Source: an uncultured Akkermansia sp.
GTDB taxonomy: Bacteria; Verrucomicrobiota; Verrucomicrobiia; Verrucomicrobiales; Akkermansiaceae
Reading direction: 5' to 3'
Length of the DNA stretch: 64,000 bases
NCBI GenBank assembly: GCA_947629715.1
Contig: CANRET010000002.1
Location: 1 to 64,000 of the forward strand
The translations under genes and the position numbers were made by a program. Positions 49,019 to 59,400 of the stretch are shown one piece after another. The notes beneath the pieces are model-generated. The model ran no database searches, had not been told where the DNA came from, and saw only the letters and a program-made list of their open reading frames with translations. The number at the start of each line of letters is the position of its first letter. Position 1 is the stretch's first letter.

Positions 49019-49990
49019 ATGGATATGCTGGGAGGAGCTTTCGGTGCGGAACTCGTACGCGTAGATAACTTCCCGTACCCGGAGGGCGCGTGCTGCGCGT
49101 ACGTCAACAGTGGGCGCGCCGCTCTGGAATGCATCCTGCGCAGTCTTCCGCAGCACCCTGCTCGTGCATTCGTCCCGCGCTTCACTTGCGACACGGTGTT
49201 GCAGCCCTTTGCCCGCCTCGGCATTCCTGTCCTGCGCTACGAGATGCAGGGCGATCTTTTGATCGAGGCGCAGCCGCAGCTGCCGGAGTCTGCAGGGAAA
49301 AGCGATCTGCTGTTGCTCACTAATTATTTCGGCATGAGCAGACCGGAACGCCTGCGCGAGCTGGCGAAAGGGCACCCGGGTCCCTGTGTGGTGGACGCCT
49401 CGACGGCGCTCTTCGCTCCGCCGTTGCAAGAAACGCCGTGCTTTTACAGCTTGCGCAAGTTCGCCGGTGTGCCGGACGGCGGTGTGGCCGTGGCGCCCTT
49501 TCCCCTGCAGCTCCCGGAAGAAGAGGATCGCTCCGCCCGAGCCGCTGTGGCGCTGTGGCAGCGCACGGAGCTGGGCGCAGTCGCCTCTCTGCCCGATTTT
49601 GAGGCGTTGGAGAATCGTCTGAATACTGCACCGCGTCGCATGAGCCCGCTCACGCGCGCGTTGCTCGGCAGTATTGATTGGAAGCGCATCGCTCTCTGTC
49701 GCTGTAAAAATTATGCGGCTCTGCATGAGCGACTCGGCTCCATCAACCGCTTTTCTCTGCCGCAGGCTCCTCCTTCGGCCCCTTTTTGCTACCCGCTGCT
49801 CTCCGGCATCCCCGGTCTGCGCGACGAGCTGGTGAATGCGCACATGGCTCTCCCCCTCTTCTGGCCGGAGGTCATTCGCGACACGCCGCCGGAATCCCCT
49901 GCCAACCGTTTGGCGCGTGAACTTCTGCCCATCCCCCTCGATCAACGCTACTCAGCAGACGAATTGTGCGCCCGCTTGGGCGAGTTCTGA
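49019..49990 (+). CDS. DegT/aminotransferase-fold protein of unknown substrate
   Basis: A 323-residue protein with a PLP fold type I layout. The start SGRAALECILRSL is like DegT/DnrJ proteins; VPRFTCDTVLQPF and LLLLTNYFGM correspond to the cofactor-domain strands; VVDASTALF (about 122) supplies the pyridine-contacting Asp; and SLRKFAGVPDGG (about 142-153) has the candidate Schiff-base Lys. The usual DegT C-terminal region is short and diverged. It may act on a nucleotide sugar or another amino donor-acceptor pair. It has its own promoter and no operon partner, so context gives no substrate. Confidence 0.65.
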   Translation: MDMLGGAFGAELVRVDNFPYPEGACCAYVNSGRAALECILRSLPQHPARAFVPRFTCDTVLQPFARLGIPVLRYEMQGDLLIEAQPQLPESAGKSDLLLLTNYFGMSRPERLRELAKGHPGPCVVDASTALFAPPLQETPCFYSLRKFAGVPDGGVAVAPFPLQLPEEEDRSARAAVALWQRTELGAVASLPDFEALENRLNTAPRRMSPLTRALLGSIDWKRIALCRCKNYAALHERLGSINRFSLPQAPPSAPFCYPLLSGIPGLRDELVNAHMALPLFWPEVIRDTPPESPANRLARELLPIPLDQRYSADELCARLGEF

Positions 49991-50062
49991 GCTTTCTTCG
50001 CCGAATTTCCCGGTGCGAATCATGTCATTCTAACGGTGATGGATTCCCGGTCCGAGTTAGGG

Positions 50063-50068
50063 CATAAT
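50063..50068 (+). promoter_or_regulatory. -10 box of the ferritin-like gene
   Basis: CATAAT lies 7 nt before ATG 50076. The -35 region is weak (TGGATT at 50040-50045). The geometry is the same as in the neighbouring genes. Confidence 0.4.
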
Positions 50069-50075
50069 AGTCTGC

Positions 50076-50552
50076 ATGAATCCTGAAATTGCAGAAAATC
50101 TCAACAATCAAATCAGCCTGGAGTTCAACGTCGCCTTTCTCTTCCTCTCGCTTTCCGTGCAGCTCAAAGACTACGGCATGAGAGGGGCGGGCGGCTGGAT
50201 GCGCTCCCGATACCACGATACCTGCGAGCACACCCTGCACATCCTCGATTACCTGGAGCTTCGCCGCACTGCGGTCGTGATGCCTACAATCTCCCCCGTG
50301 GACTACACTTGGGATTCTCCGCCGGACCTCTTCCGTCTCGCGCGTGACCACGCCGTTGTCATCTCCGATGGCATCCGTCACCTTATTTCCCTTTGTCGGC
50401 GTGAGTCCGATCTCGCCACGGAGCAGCTCCTCCTGCCCCGTGTCCGTTCACAGCTCTTCCTCGAATCCCGGCTCTCCGATATGCTTCGCGACCTCCTTCG
50501 CTGCGGTCATGATTCCTCAGCTTTGCTGTGCTTTGATCACTCCCTGCGCTGA
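50076..50552 (+). CDS. ferritin-like protein with degenerate ferroxidase centre
   Basis: A 158-residue four-helix protein that aligns with bacterial ferritins (NPEIAENLNNQISLEFNVAFLFLSL, then GGWMRSRYHDTCEHTLHILDYLELRR). By eye, Glu17 and the His of the ExxH motif are kept, but the Glu of that motif is Thr (TCEH). The Glu in helix C is Ala (RDHAVV), and the last Glu after the conserved Gln is Leu (SQLFLES). Iron oxidation at a normal diiron site is therefore doubtful. It could be a structural partner of a canonical ferritin, or have another role. From 50553 to 50707 no gene is visible. Confidence 0.7.
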   Translation: MNPEIAENLNNQISLEFNVAFLFLSLSVQLKDYGMRGAGGWMRSRYHDTCEHTLHILDYLELRRTAVVMPTISPVDYTWDSPPDLFRLARDHAVVISDGIRHLISLCRRESDLATEQLLLPRVRSQLFLESRLSDMLRDLLRCGHDSSALLCFDHSLR

Positions 50553-50707
50553 AGGTTCGCGCAGACCATGCCCACTGTGCCATTCAACGGAGAAGTCGGG
50601 ATGGAAGCATGATGACGTTCGGCGGGCCATCTCTTCCGAACAGGGAGGCGTCCCATGGGGTTCCGGCGCTTCGGGGCGTAAGAGTTCCTCGTTGAGCCAA
50701 ATTCTCA

Positions 50708-50736
50708 TTGCAAGAATGAACTGATTGCGTTATGAT
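50708..50736 (+). promoter_or_regulatory. transaldolase promoter, leaderless geometry
   Basis: TTGCAA (50708-50713), 17 bp, TATGAT (50731-50736), then exactly 6 nt to ATG 50743. This excludes the track's TTG at 50725, which would lie upstream of the -10. Confidence 0.7.
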
Positions 50737-50742
50737 ACGCGT

Positions 50743-51708
50743 ATGCTCTCCCTCCTTGATCAACTGAAACAACACACGACCGTTGTGGCAGACACAGGAG
50801 ACTTCCGCCAGATGGAAGAATTTTCCCCTCAGGATGCAACGACCAACCCCTCACTCATCCTCTCGGCGGCGAAAGCTCCGGAGTATCGGCCGATTCTGGA
50901 CAAGGCGGTGTCAGATCTGCGCAATTCCCCGCTGATCGGGCGCAAGTTGGCGGACGAGCTCATGAACCGCGTGATTGTCGCTTTTGGACTGGAAATTCTC
51001 AAACGCGTACCCGGTCGTGTGTCCAGCGAGGTGGACGCGCGCCTTTCTTTCGACGCTCGGGCAACCATGGACAAGGCTCACGAGATCATTCGCCTCTACG
51101 AGCAGGGCGGAGTGGAGCGCGAGCGCGTACTCATCAAAATCGCCTCCACGTGGGAGGGCATTTGCGCAGCGCGCGAACTGGAAAAAGAGGGGATTCATTG
51201 CAATCTCACGTTGCTTTTCAGTTTGGTGCAGGCGGTGGCGTGCGCGGAGGCGGGGGTGCGCCTGATTTCCCCTTTTGTCGGACGCATTTTGGACTGGTAC
51301 AGCAAGAACACCGGCGAAAGCTACACGCCGGAGAAAGATCCCGGCGTGCTTTCCGTGCGGTCCATTTACCACTACTACAAGAAGTACGGCTACCCGGTGC
51401 AGATCATGGGCGCGTCCTTCCGCAACACGGGCGAGATTTTGGCGTTGGCCGGCTGCGACCTGCTTACCATTTCGCCTTCCTTGCTCGGGGAATTGGCTGC
51501 CGGTCAGGGCGAGGTGCACTGCGAGCTCACGCCTGCGGCATCCGCTGCCATGAACATCCCGCGCGTGCCGTCCGATGAGAGGAGTTTTCGCTTCCTGCTG
51601 AATGAAGATGCCATGGCTACGGAGAAGACGGCTGAGGGCATACGGCGCTTCTCGGCGGACATCCGCAAGCTGGAGGATCTGCTGCTGGGGATGCATGCCG
51701 ACGCGTAA
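50743..51708 (+). CDS. tal: transaldolase
   Basis: Moves a dihydroxyacetone unit between sugar phosphates in the pentose phosphate pathway. The 321-residue protein is of the classical TalB type: [13 protein letters not shown] (about 30-42), the Schiff-base Lys in [13 protein letters not shown] (about 130), [19 protein letters not shown] (about 150-168), and [11 protein letters not shown]. It is complete. ATG 50743 is fixed by the promoter. galE follows after 30 bp, so the two are probably cotranscribed. Confidence 0.95.
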   Translation: MLSLLDQLKQHTTVVADTGDFRQMEEFSPQDATTNPSLILSAAKAPEYRPILDKAVSDLRNSPLIGRKLADELMNRVIVAFGLEILKRVPGRVSSEVDARLSFDARATMDKAHEIIRLYEQGGVERERVLIKIASTWEGICAARELEKEGIHCNLTLLFSLVQAVACAEAGVRLISPFVGRILDWYSKNTGESYTPEKDPGVLSVRSIYHYYKKYGYPVQIMGASFRNTGEILALAGCDLLTISPSLLGELAAGQGEVHCELTPAASAAMNIPRVPSDERSFRFLLNEDAMATEKTAEGIRRFSADIRKLEDLLLGMHADA

Positions 51709-51738
51709 AGATTTTCACACCAACCAACTATAACGAAG

Positions 51739-52728
51739 ATGAAAGTATTAGTGACCGGCGGAGCCGGGTATATCGGATCTCACACCGTGCGCCAGCTCGT
51801 GCGCGCAGGAGCGGATGTGACGGTGCTGGACAGTATGATTTACGGTCATCCGGCGGCGCTGGTGGATCCCGGCGTCAAGCTGGTGAAAGGCGACCTGGGG
51901 GATGCCTCGGTGGTGTACCCCTTGCTGGCGGAGGGACATTTCGATGCCGTGGTGCATTTTGCCGCCTTCATTCAAGTCGGCGAGTCGGTAAAAAATCCGC
52001 TCAAGTACTACGGGAACAACATTGCCAAGCCGCTTACCCTGCTACGCGCCATGATTCAGGCGGGCACCAGGCGCTTTGTGTTTTCCTCCACGGCGGCGGT
52101 ATTCGGCGTCCCGAAGGAGATGCCGATCCCCGAGACGGCGGATAAAAATCCCATCAACCCCTACGGCGCCTCCAAACTCATGCTGGAGCGCGTGTGCCGC
52201 GATTGCGAACAGGCATACGGTCTCAAGGCCGTGTTCCTGCGTTACTTCAACGCTTCCGGCGCGTCGGAGGATGCGGTGATCGGCGAGGACCACGAGCCTG
52301 AAACGCACCTCATTCCACGCATTCTTCTCGCCATTAAGGGCGAATGTGAAGGCATCACCGTGTTCGGCACGGATTACGATACGCCGGATGGTACCTGCGT
52401 CCGTGACTACGTGCATGTGGACGACCTGGCGGACGCCCACCTGCGTGCGCTGGATTACCTGATGAAGGGCGGCGACACGGACAGCTTCAACTTGGGAACG
52501 GGCAAGGGACTTTCAGTGAAGGAAATCATCGACGCTGCCGAAAAAGTCACCGGAAAGAAAGCTCCGGTGGTGTACGGGGCCCGTCGCGAAGGCGATCCTC
52601 CCTATCTCATTGCTGATTCGCGGAAAGCGCAGCAGAAACTTGGCTGGAAGCCTCGCTACACCCAGGCGGAGCAGATTGTGGAAACGGCGTGGCGCTGGGT
52701 GAATGGGCCGCGTGGCGGACATTATTAA
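51739..52728 (+). CDS. galE: UDP-glucose 4-epimerase
   Basis: A 329-residue short-chain dehydrogenase-fold epimerase interconverting UDP-glucose and UDP-galactose (and possibly the GlcNAc forms). It has the NAD motif VTGGAGYIGSHT (about 5-16), HFAAFIQVGESV (about 80), the catalytic Ser region VFSSTAAVFG, Tyr and Lys in INPYGASKLMLE (YxxxK, about 145), and RYFNASGA. All catalytic residues are present. It supplies surface glycan precursors; the weak TATAAC before the ATG could be a second start site. Confidence 0.94.
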   Translation: MKVLVTGGAGYIGSHTVRQLVRAGADVTVLDSMIYGHPAALVDPGVKLVKGDLGDASVVYPLLAEGHFDAVVHFAAFIQVGESVKNPLKYYGNNIAKPLTLLRAMIQAGTRRFVFSSTAAVFGVPKEMPIPETADKNPINPYGASKLMLERVCRDCEQAYGLKAVFLRYFNASGASEDAVIGEDHEPETHLIPRILLAIKGECEGITVFGTDYDTPDGTCVRDYVHVDDLADAHLRALDYLMKGGDTDSFNLGTGKGLSVKEIIDAAEKVTGKKAPVVYGARREGDPPYLIADSRKAQQKLGWKPRYTQAEQIVETAWRWVNGPRGGHY

Positions 52729-52741
52729 ACGACCTCTGATT

Positions 52742-53251
52742 ATGAAGCGCATTCTCATCATTTTACTTGCGGTTGTGATGTGTTTGCCCGTGCGGGCGGA
52801 TTCAGACGGCAAACAGGTGCTCGGCAACCTTTTCCGTGCCGGGATGCAGGCCGTGCAGAACACGCTTAAGCACGAGCAGGAAGACAAGGAGGAGCCGGGC
52901 GAGGCAAAAGGCTCCTCCTCCGATTCCTCCGAGGCGTTTAGCCGTGTCCTCATTGATTCTCTGGAGAAGAGTTTTACCGGCATTAAGGAGCGGTATAAAA
53001 AGGAGGGGCGTTCCTACGCTCGCGAACTCGGTGATATAGTTGCCGAGCGCATTGTGCGCAGTTCGCGCGTGCAATCCGTTCTCTTTACTTTACGGATGAT
53101 CTGCTGGGCAGTCATTGCGTACCTGATCCTGGTTACTATCCTGTTGCTGGTGAGCTTGCAACGCTTGCGTGCAAATGATCGCCGCATCCTGGAACTGCTG
53201 CGGGAAATCCGGCAAAAAGAAGAAAAGGAAGAGAAGGAAGACGCTCTGTGA
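52742..53251 (+). CDS. membrane protein of unknown function with coiled-coil tail
   Basis: 169 residues from ATG 52742. The signal peptide (RILIILLAVVMCLPVRA) is followed by an acidic Ser/Glu-rich stretch, a helix with Lys and Arg (SLEKSFTGIKERYKKEG), one membrane segment (MICWAVIAYLILVTILLLVSL, about 120-140), and a short coiled-coil tail ending in Glu/Lys repeats. No family was recognised. It starts 13 bases after galE and is convergent with mpl. Confidence 0.6.
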   Translation: MKRILIILLAVVMCLPVRADSDGKQVLGNLFRAGMQAVQNTLKHEQEDKEEPGEAKGSSSDSSEAFSRVLIDSLEKSFTGIKERYKKEGRSYARELGDIVAERIVRSSRVQSVLFTLRMICWAVIAYLILVTILLLVSLQRLRANDRRILELLREIRQKEEKEEKEDAL

Positions 53252-53326
53252 CATGGCGCCGGGTCCCCGTCCCGTCTCCTCTTTCTCAGCTGAAGCGGCG
53301 GTATGACAGTAAGCTTCGCTCCGCCT

Positions 53327-54733
53327 TTACTGCGCGAGAGCCGTGAGAAGCTTGCCGTGGATGCCGCCGAAGCCTCCGTTGCTCATCACGAGCAGGACGT
53401 CTCCCGGGTGGACGCGGGAGGTCACATAGCTCACGATTTCGGGGATGTCCTTGCCGATGTGACAATCTTTCCCGATGTCGGTAAGCTCACGGGCCAGCGC
53501 CTCTTCATCCAGACGTTCTTCGGCAGCGAGCTTTTTGTAGTTTTCAACCGGCGAGAGGACCACAAAGTCGGCTTTGCTGAGAGAAGCGGCGAGTTCGTGC
53601 CGGAAGAGATCGCGAATCATGGTATTGCTGCGGGGATCAAAGATGGCCCAAAGACGGCTCTTGGGAAATCTCTGACGCAATCCTGCGATGGATTGCTCGA
53701 CAGCCGTGGGATGGTGGGCGAAATCGTCCACGACGGTCACGTCGTTCACTGTGCCGCGCACTTCCTGGCGGCGGGCGACCCCCTTGAAGCGAGAGAGAGA
53801 ATGGCGAATCCGGGCCGGTTCAAGACCGGCTTCCATGGCGGCGCAAGCAGCCATGGCGGCATTGCGTACATTGAATTCGCCAACCATGGGAATGGTATAA
53901 TGCTCGCCGTCCAACACGAAAGAAGAACCATTCGGCTGCAAATTCACGCAGGTAATGCGACGCTGAGCTTCCTCGCCCATACCCACGGAGACGATTCTCA
54001 CGTGGTCGCCCAGTTCCATGCGGGCGCGGTTGAGTACATCGCGGCAATTCGGGCAATCCGCATTCATCAACGCCATGCCGTTTTGCGGCACAACGCGAAG
54101 CAGACGCGAGAACGAGAGCTTGATCTCATCCACGTTGTTGTAGATGTCCGCGTGGTCCATCTCGATATTGTTCACAATGACCACATGCGGCAGGTAATGC
54201 AAAAATTTGGATCGTTTGTCAAAGAAGGCGGTGTCGTATTCGTCTCCTTCCAGCACACAGTATTCCGAATCCGTAAACCGTCCCCCGCGTCCGAGGTTGC
54301 GGGCAATGCCGCCGATCATGAAGCTGGGGTTCAGCCCGTTGTCTTCCATGATCCACGTAAGCATGGACGTCGTTGTCGTCTTGCCGTGAGTGCCTGTCAC
54401 CACAAAGTTCTTTTTGCCCCAGAGAAAAAATTCCTTCATGGCTTCGGGCAAACTCATGTAGCGCAGCCCCCTCTCCAGAACAGCTTCCACTTCCTTGTTG
54501 CCCCGGCTCAGCGCATTGCCGATGACGGCCAGCTCCACATCGTTCCCCAGATTCTCCGCTTTGTAGCCGCTGTGTACCTCAATTCCCTCCTCTGCCAGAA
54601 AAACGGACATGGGAGGGTACACGTTTTCGTCCGATCCGGTTACTGTGTACCCTCTGCGAGCCATAGCGGAAGCGACTGCGCCCATGGCTGTGCCACAGAT
54701 GCCGAGAAAGTGGATGTGTTGTACGCTTGTCAT
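53327..54733 (-). CDS. mpl: UDP-N-acetylmuramate:L-alanyl-gamma-D-glutamyl-meso-DAP ligase
   Basis: A 468-residue Mur-ligase-family enzyme that re-attaches recycled murein tripeptide to UDP-MurNAc. It has the Rossmann-type start IHFLGICGTAMGAVASAM, the ATP motif VTGTHGKTTTTSMLTW (about 110-125), CVLEGDEYDTAFFDKRSKF (about 170-188), NNIEMDHADIY, and the C-terminal DDFAHHPTAV and FDPRSNT. The length and GDEYDTAFFD motif favour Mpl over MurC. ATG 54733 follows a promoter 16 bases upstream. Confidence 0.92.
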   Translation of the reverse strand: MTSVQHIHFLGICGTAMGAVASAMARRGYTVTGSDENVYPPMSVFLAEEGIEVHSGYKAENLGNDVELAVIGNALSRGNKEVEAVLERGLRYMSLPEAMKEFFLWGKKNFVVTGTHGKTTTTSMLTWIMEDNGLNPSFMIGGIARNLGRGGRFTDSEYCVLEGDEYDTAFFDKRSKFLHYLPHVVIVNNIEMDHADIYNNVDEIKLSFSRLLRVVPQNGMALMNADCPNCRDVLNRARMELGDHVRIVSVGMGEEAQRRITCVNLQPNGSSFVLDGEHYTIPMVGEFNVRNAAMAACAAMEAGLEPARIRHSLSRFKGVARRQEVRGTVNDVTVVDDFAHHPTAVEQSIAGLRQRFPKSRLWAIFDPRSNTMIRDLFRHELAASLSKADFVVLSPVENYKKLAAEERLDEEALARELTDIGKDCHIGKDIPEIVSYVTSRVHPGDVLLVMSNGGFGGIHGKLLTALAQ

Positions 54734-54749
54734 CGTCGGCGGTCCAGAG

Positions 54750-54778
54750 AGGGTAGCGTACCTCGCCTGACATTGCAA
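54750..54778 (-). promoter_or_regulatory. mpl promoter
   Basis: On the minus strand, TTGCAA (54778-54773), 17 bp, TACCCT (54755-54750), 16 nt before ATG 54733. Confidence 0.45.
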
Positions 54779-55060
54779 GCCCTTTTTTGTTGACGAGTGC
54801 GGTCTGTTCGCGATGATATGTCTTCGTGCGAAAAAAGGCGGCGCCATTTCCTGGAATGGGCTTGGTCGAAAATGCTGATTCTTCGTCTTGTGCGGTTGAG
54901 ATCTTTGCGGACGCCTTCTTTCGTAAGGAATCTCGGTGATGCTTGACGGGGCTTCCCCGCAAAGCGTGATGCATTGCGCACGCGCAGTCCTCGCTGAGGC
55001 TGATGAATCGGTCAAATTCGCCTTGGAATAACCCAGGGGGGCATGCCTGCCGACGGGCTG
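54779..55060. other. gene-free stretch between oprM and mpl
   Basis: About 280 bp with no ORF of protein-like composition. It contains a GGGGCTTCCCCG hairpin near 54948 that could end the efflux operon transcript; no T-tract follows on the minus strand. Confidence 0.35.
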
Positions 55061-56464
55061 CTATCTCCAGCCGCCGCCAAGCTGCGTGTACAGGGTGGGT
55101 ACACAGGCGGCGTACTGGTAGCGGTATGCAGCCAGTTGCTTTTGAGCCGGGAAGAGAAGGAGCTGCGCCTGCAGCACTTCGTAGTAGGCGGCCGCGCCTT
55201 CCTTATACCGGGCCATGGAAAGCTGCACGCTCTCGGAATAGGCTTCAACAGCTTGCTCCTGCTTGTTCATGACTTCCACAAGTTTCTCGCGTGAGGTGAG
55301 TGTGGTGGATATTTCAGCCATGGCATTGAGTACTGTCTGTTCGTAGTCCGCCTTGGCCGCGAGGAAGGCCTCGCGCTTGGCGCGCGTGTTGGCGCGCAGC
55401 TGACCGCCTTGGAAAATCGGCCCGGTGAGCGATGCTCCGATGCCCCAGCCGGAGCGGTGGGGAATGATGGCGTGGCGCAAGTCGGCGGAGGCGTAACCGC
55501 CGGCGGCTGTAAGACTGATAGAGGGGAAGTAGCTGGCAATGGCCACGCCTATGTCGGCGTTAGCCGCGCGCAGTTCCTGCTCTTTGACGCGGATATCCGG
55601 TCGGCGCGCCAGCACATCGGCGGGGATGCCTGCGGCGACCTTGCTCGCGTCCGCAAAGGCTTTCAGGTCGCTGCTGCGGGCGATGTGTCCGGGCATGCGT
55701 CCCGCCAGCGTGCTGAGCGTATTTTCCAGCTCGGCAATCTGCATTTGCAGCGCCGGTATCTCGGCCTCGGCCGCTGCCAGGGCAGCTTGGGCAGACGCCG
55801 TCTGCAACTTGTCCGCAATGCCTGCTTCGAGTTGATTTTGGAAGAGATGCAGGGATTCGCGATAGCTTTCCACGGAGGCATGGGCGATGCGAAGCTGTTC
55901 GTCGAGCATCATAAGCTGCAGGTAACCGCAAGCCGCTTGGCGCAAGAGAGAGACTCTCATGTTGTTGAGTTCCTCTTGGGCGACCTGAGCTGAAGCGGCG
56001 GCGCTTTCAACCCCTTTGCGGGTTTTGCCCCACAGATCCAGCTCCCAGGAAGCCGCCAGAGCAGCTGAGCCGGGGTTGGAAGTCAACCCGCCGGTTTGGG
56101 CGATCGCTGCGCCGCCCTGCTGATTCATGCCTTTGGAAGAGGAGGCGCTGTAGCCGATCCAGGGGAAGAGCGGGGCGCGGGCGATCGTGACGTATTGGCG
56201 TGCCTCTTCAACGTGGTGCTGCAAGGATGCCAGGCTGCGGTTGGCGTTGAAGACATCGGTAAGCAGCGCGGTCAATTTCCCGTCCCTGAGCACGGATTGC
56301 CACGGTAAGTCTGCCATGTTGCCCTGACCAAAGCTCTTGCCTCGGAACACCGCCGGCGTCTCCATCTTCGGCTTGCGCCACGCGGGACCGAAAGAACAGC
56401 ACGCCGCGGTGAAAGCCACTGCGCTGAGCAGCGCCAATGCCGTCATTCTCTTCATAGTCGTCAT
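55061..56464 (-). CDS. RND efflux outer membrane lipoprotein (OprM/TolC family)
   Basis: A 467-residue outer membrane channel. A lipoprotein signal ends in AFTAACC, and two outer membrane efflux repeats follow (about 60-270 and 290-460). Typical segments are PWQSVLRDGKLTALLTDVFNANRSL, AASWELDLWGKTRKGVESA, ARRPDIRVKEQELRAANADIGVA and GPIFQGGQLRA. This is the NodT-type partner that completes the AcrAB pump. ATG 56464, with AAGG about eight bases upstream, was chosen from several. Last gene of the marR-acrA-acrB-oprM operon. Confidence 0.92.
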   Translation of the reverse strand: MTTMKRMTALALLSAVAFTAACCSFGPAWRKPKMETPAVFRGKSFGQGNMADLPWQSVLRDGKLTALLTDVFNANRSLASLQHHVEEARQYVTIARAPLFPWIGYSASSSKGMNQQGGAAIAQTGGLTSNPGSAALAASWELDLWGKTRKGVESAAASAQVAQEELNNMRVSLLRQAACGYLQLMMLDEQLRIAHASVESYRESLHLFQNQLEAGIADKLQTASAQAALAAAEAEIPALQMQIAELENTLSTLAGRMPGHIARSSDLKAFADASKVAAGIPADVLARRPDIRVKEQELRAANADIGVAIASYFPSISLTAAGGYASADLRHAIIPHRSGWGIGASLTGPIFQGGQLRANTRAKREAFLAAKADYEQTVLNAMAEISTTLTSREKLVEVMNKQEQAVEAYSESVQLSMARYKEGAAAYYEVLQAQLLLFPAQKQLAAYRYQYAACVPTLYTQLGGGWR

Positions 56465-56496
56465 AATCATACCTTGTCGTTTAAAATGTTGCAAGC

Positions 56497-59400
56497 TCAA
56501 TTTTCATCGTTGCCATGGGCGGCGAGATACTCTCGGGCCTCCACCTCATCGGGATCTTCTCTCAATTCATGCAGTTTGAACTTGAGACGGAAGAGGCGCA
56601 TCACAAATACGTACGAGCAGGGAATCAGGAAGACGCCCACCAGCGTGGCCACTGTCATGCCGATCACCACCACCACGCCGATGGAATTGCGCGCCAGCGC
56701 GCCTGATCCGCTGGACAGAATGAGCGGGATGCAGCCCAGAATGAAGGCGAGCGACGTCATGAGAATGGGACGCAGACGCAAACGAGCCGCAGCCAACGTG
56801 GATTCCATGAGCGTCTTGCCTCGCTCCATCTCCAGATTGGCAAACTCGACAATCAGAATGGCGTTCTTGGCCGCCAACCCCACGAGCATCACCAGCCCGA
56901 CCTGCGCGTACAGATTGAGCTCCAGCCCCCAGAACCACAGCCCCGCGTACGCGCCCAGCACCGCGATCGGCACCGTCATGAAGACGGATATGGGCAACGG
57001 CCATTTTTCGTAGAGCGCCACCAGGATGAGGAACGCAAAGAGGCCGGACATGATGAAGATGGCGCCCAGGCCGGTGCTGTTGCGCACCTTGTTTTCCTGA
57101 AAACTCATATCCTGGTAATCGAAGCCCACCTTGGAGGGATCCATCGTCTGGGCATACACCTGCTCCATGGCGTCCATAAGCTGCTGGGTCGAATAGCCGG
57201 GCTTGGGCATCACGTTGATTTTAGCGGCGTTGTAACCCTGATGGTGCATCACGAATTCCGTCTCCGCAATATCCTTGACGTTCACCAGCACCGAGAGCGG
57301 CACCCGCTTGCCCTCTGCGTTGGTCACGAAAAAGCCGTCCATTTGATCCAGACTGGTGCGGTCGGCCCCCTGAGCCTGAATGTACACCTGCCATTGCTGG
57401 CCGAAGGCGTTGAAGAAGTTCACGAAGGAAGAGCCGTAGTAGGCTGCCAGCACGCCGTTGGCCGCGCTGATGTCCACCTTGTAGTACTGGCATTTTTCTC
57501 GGTCGAGTTCCAGGTACTTTTGGGGCGTGTCAGCCATCATCATGTCCATGCACATGCCTACCTCCGGCCGTTGCCGAGCTGCCTGCTCAAAGGCTTTCAC
57601 ACGTTCGTAGAGGAAGGGAACGCCTTGCCCTTCCAAATCGGTGAGCACCATCGCCACGCCATTCGCCGTGCCCACGCCGGGGATAGCCGGCGGCACAAGC
57701 ACCATGGCTGTGCCGTCCAGTCCGGCTTGCTGCACTTTAGCCATGAGTCTCTGCTGAATCTGCTGGGCGGTTTCCGGACGCTCGCTCCAATCCTTGAGTT
57801 CGACGAAAGCAATGCAGGCGCCCGGCGTTTGCACCATGTTCAGAATGTTAATGCCCACCACGGAGGTGAGGTTTTTCACCACCGAAGGGTCGTATAACGC
57901 CGCCTCCAGCTTTTTATTCTGTTCCATGGCCACTTGCAGGGAGGTCTCGGGCTTCATGACAAGCGCGGCCATGAGGAAGCCCTGGTCTTCGTCCGGCAGG
58001 AAAGCGCCCGGTACACGCTCTGCCACCGGCTTGATGGCAAACCAGAAGAGCGCCAACAGCGGCATGGAGATGATGAGCTTGCGCGCCAACCCGCCGCAAA
58101 TGCGCGTGTAGATGTTGGCCGTGCCGTTGTAGCACTTGTTGAAGAGGCGATGCAGCGGCGCGAAGATGCTCCTGTTTTGCGAACTCGGCTTGAGAAGCAG
58201 AGCGCACAGAGCCGGGGAAAGAGTGAGCGCGTTGAATGCCGATATCAGCATTGAAATCGCAATGGTGATGGCAAACTGCTTGAATAGCGTGCCTGTGATG
58301 CCCTTCAGCATCAGCGAGGGCAGGAACACCGCTGCAAGCACCAACGCGATGGCTATCACCGGCCCGCTCACTTCCTGCATGGCGGCAAAAGCGGCTACGC
58401 GCGGTTTGAGTCCCTTGTCGATATGGTGCTGCACGGCCTCCACCACAACGATGGCGTCATCCACGACCAGACCGATTGCGAGGACCATGCCCAGCAGGGA
58501 AATCGTGTTGAGCGTGAACCCGAGCAACGGGAACACGCAGAAAGTTGAAATGAGCGATACCGGCACCGCAATGAGCGGTATGAGCGTGGCACGCCAATTT
58601 TGCAGGAACATATACACCACCAACGCCACCAGGATGATCGCTTCCATGAAGGTGTGGCGTATCTCATTGATGGAGTAGCGCACGGAAGTCGTGGTGTCCA
58701 GCGCCACGGAACCGCTCACACCCTGAGGCATGGTGGCCGTTTTCTTCTCCAGCAGTTTGGTCACGCGATCCACGGTGTCGATGGCGTTGGATCCCGGCGA
58801 TTGGAAAATCACGACGGAAGCCGCCACCTGGCCGTTGCGTCGCCCCGTAGCCGAGTAGTTCTCCGAGCCGAGCTCAATCGTTGAGATGTCCTTCAAATAG
58901 ACAATTTGGTCGGCCTGCTGGCGCACGATAATTTCTTCGAACTGTCTGGGATCGGTGAGCCGTCCCTGGGTTCGCACGGTGATGGTTTTCTCCTGACCGT
59001 CGGGTACGGGATCCGCGCCGATTTTACCGCCGGGATTGGTCATGTTCTGCTTGGAAATAGCGGCGCGCACTTCATCCAGCGAGATGTTGAAGTGGCTCAT
59101 CTTTACCGTATCCAGCCAAATGCGGATGGCGTAACGCCCCGCGCCGTACACGGCCACTTCGCCCACACCTTCCACACGCTTGATTTCATCCACCAACTTC
59201 ACTTGCGCATAATTCGCCAAATCCACGGAGTTGTAACTCCCATCCGGCGAGGTGAGCCCGTAGAGCATAAGTGGCAGTCCCGGCTGCTGGCGTATCGTGA
59301 TCCCGGAGTTCATGACCTCGCTCGGCATTTGCGATTGAGCCTGGCCGTAGCGCATGTTCACGAGCATCTGGTCCAAATCCGTGTCCGAATCCGGCTCAAA

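Noticed and set aside
53303-54793. 496-residue plus-strand ORF
   Set aside because: Antisense to mpl, which has all its family motifs.
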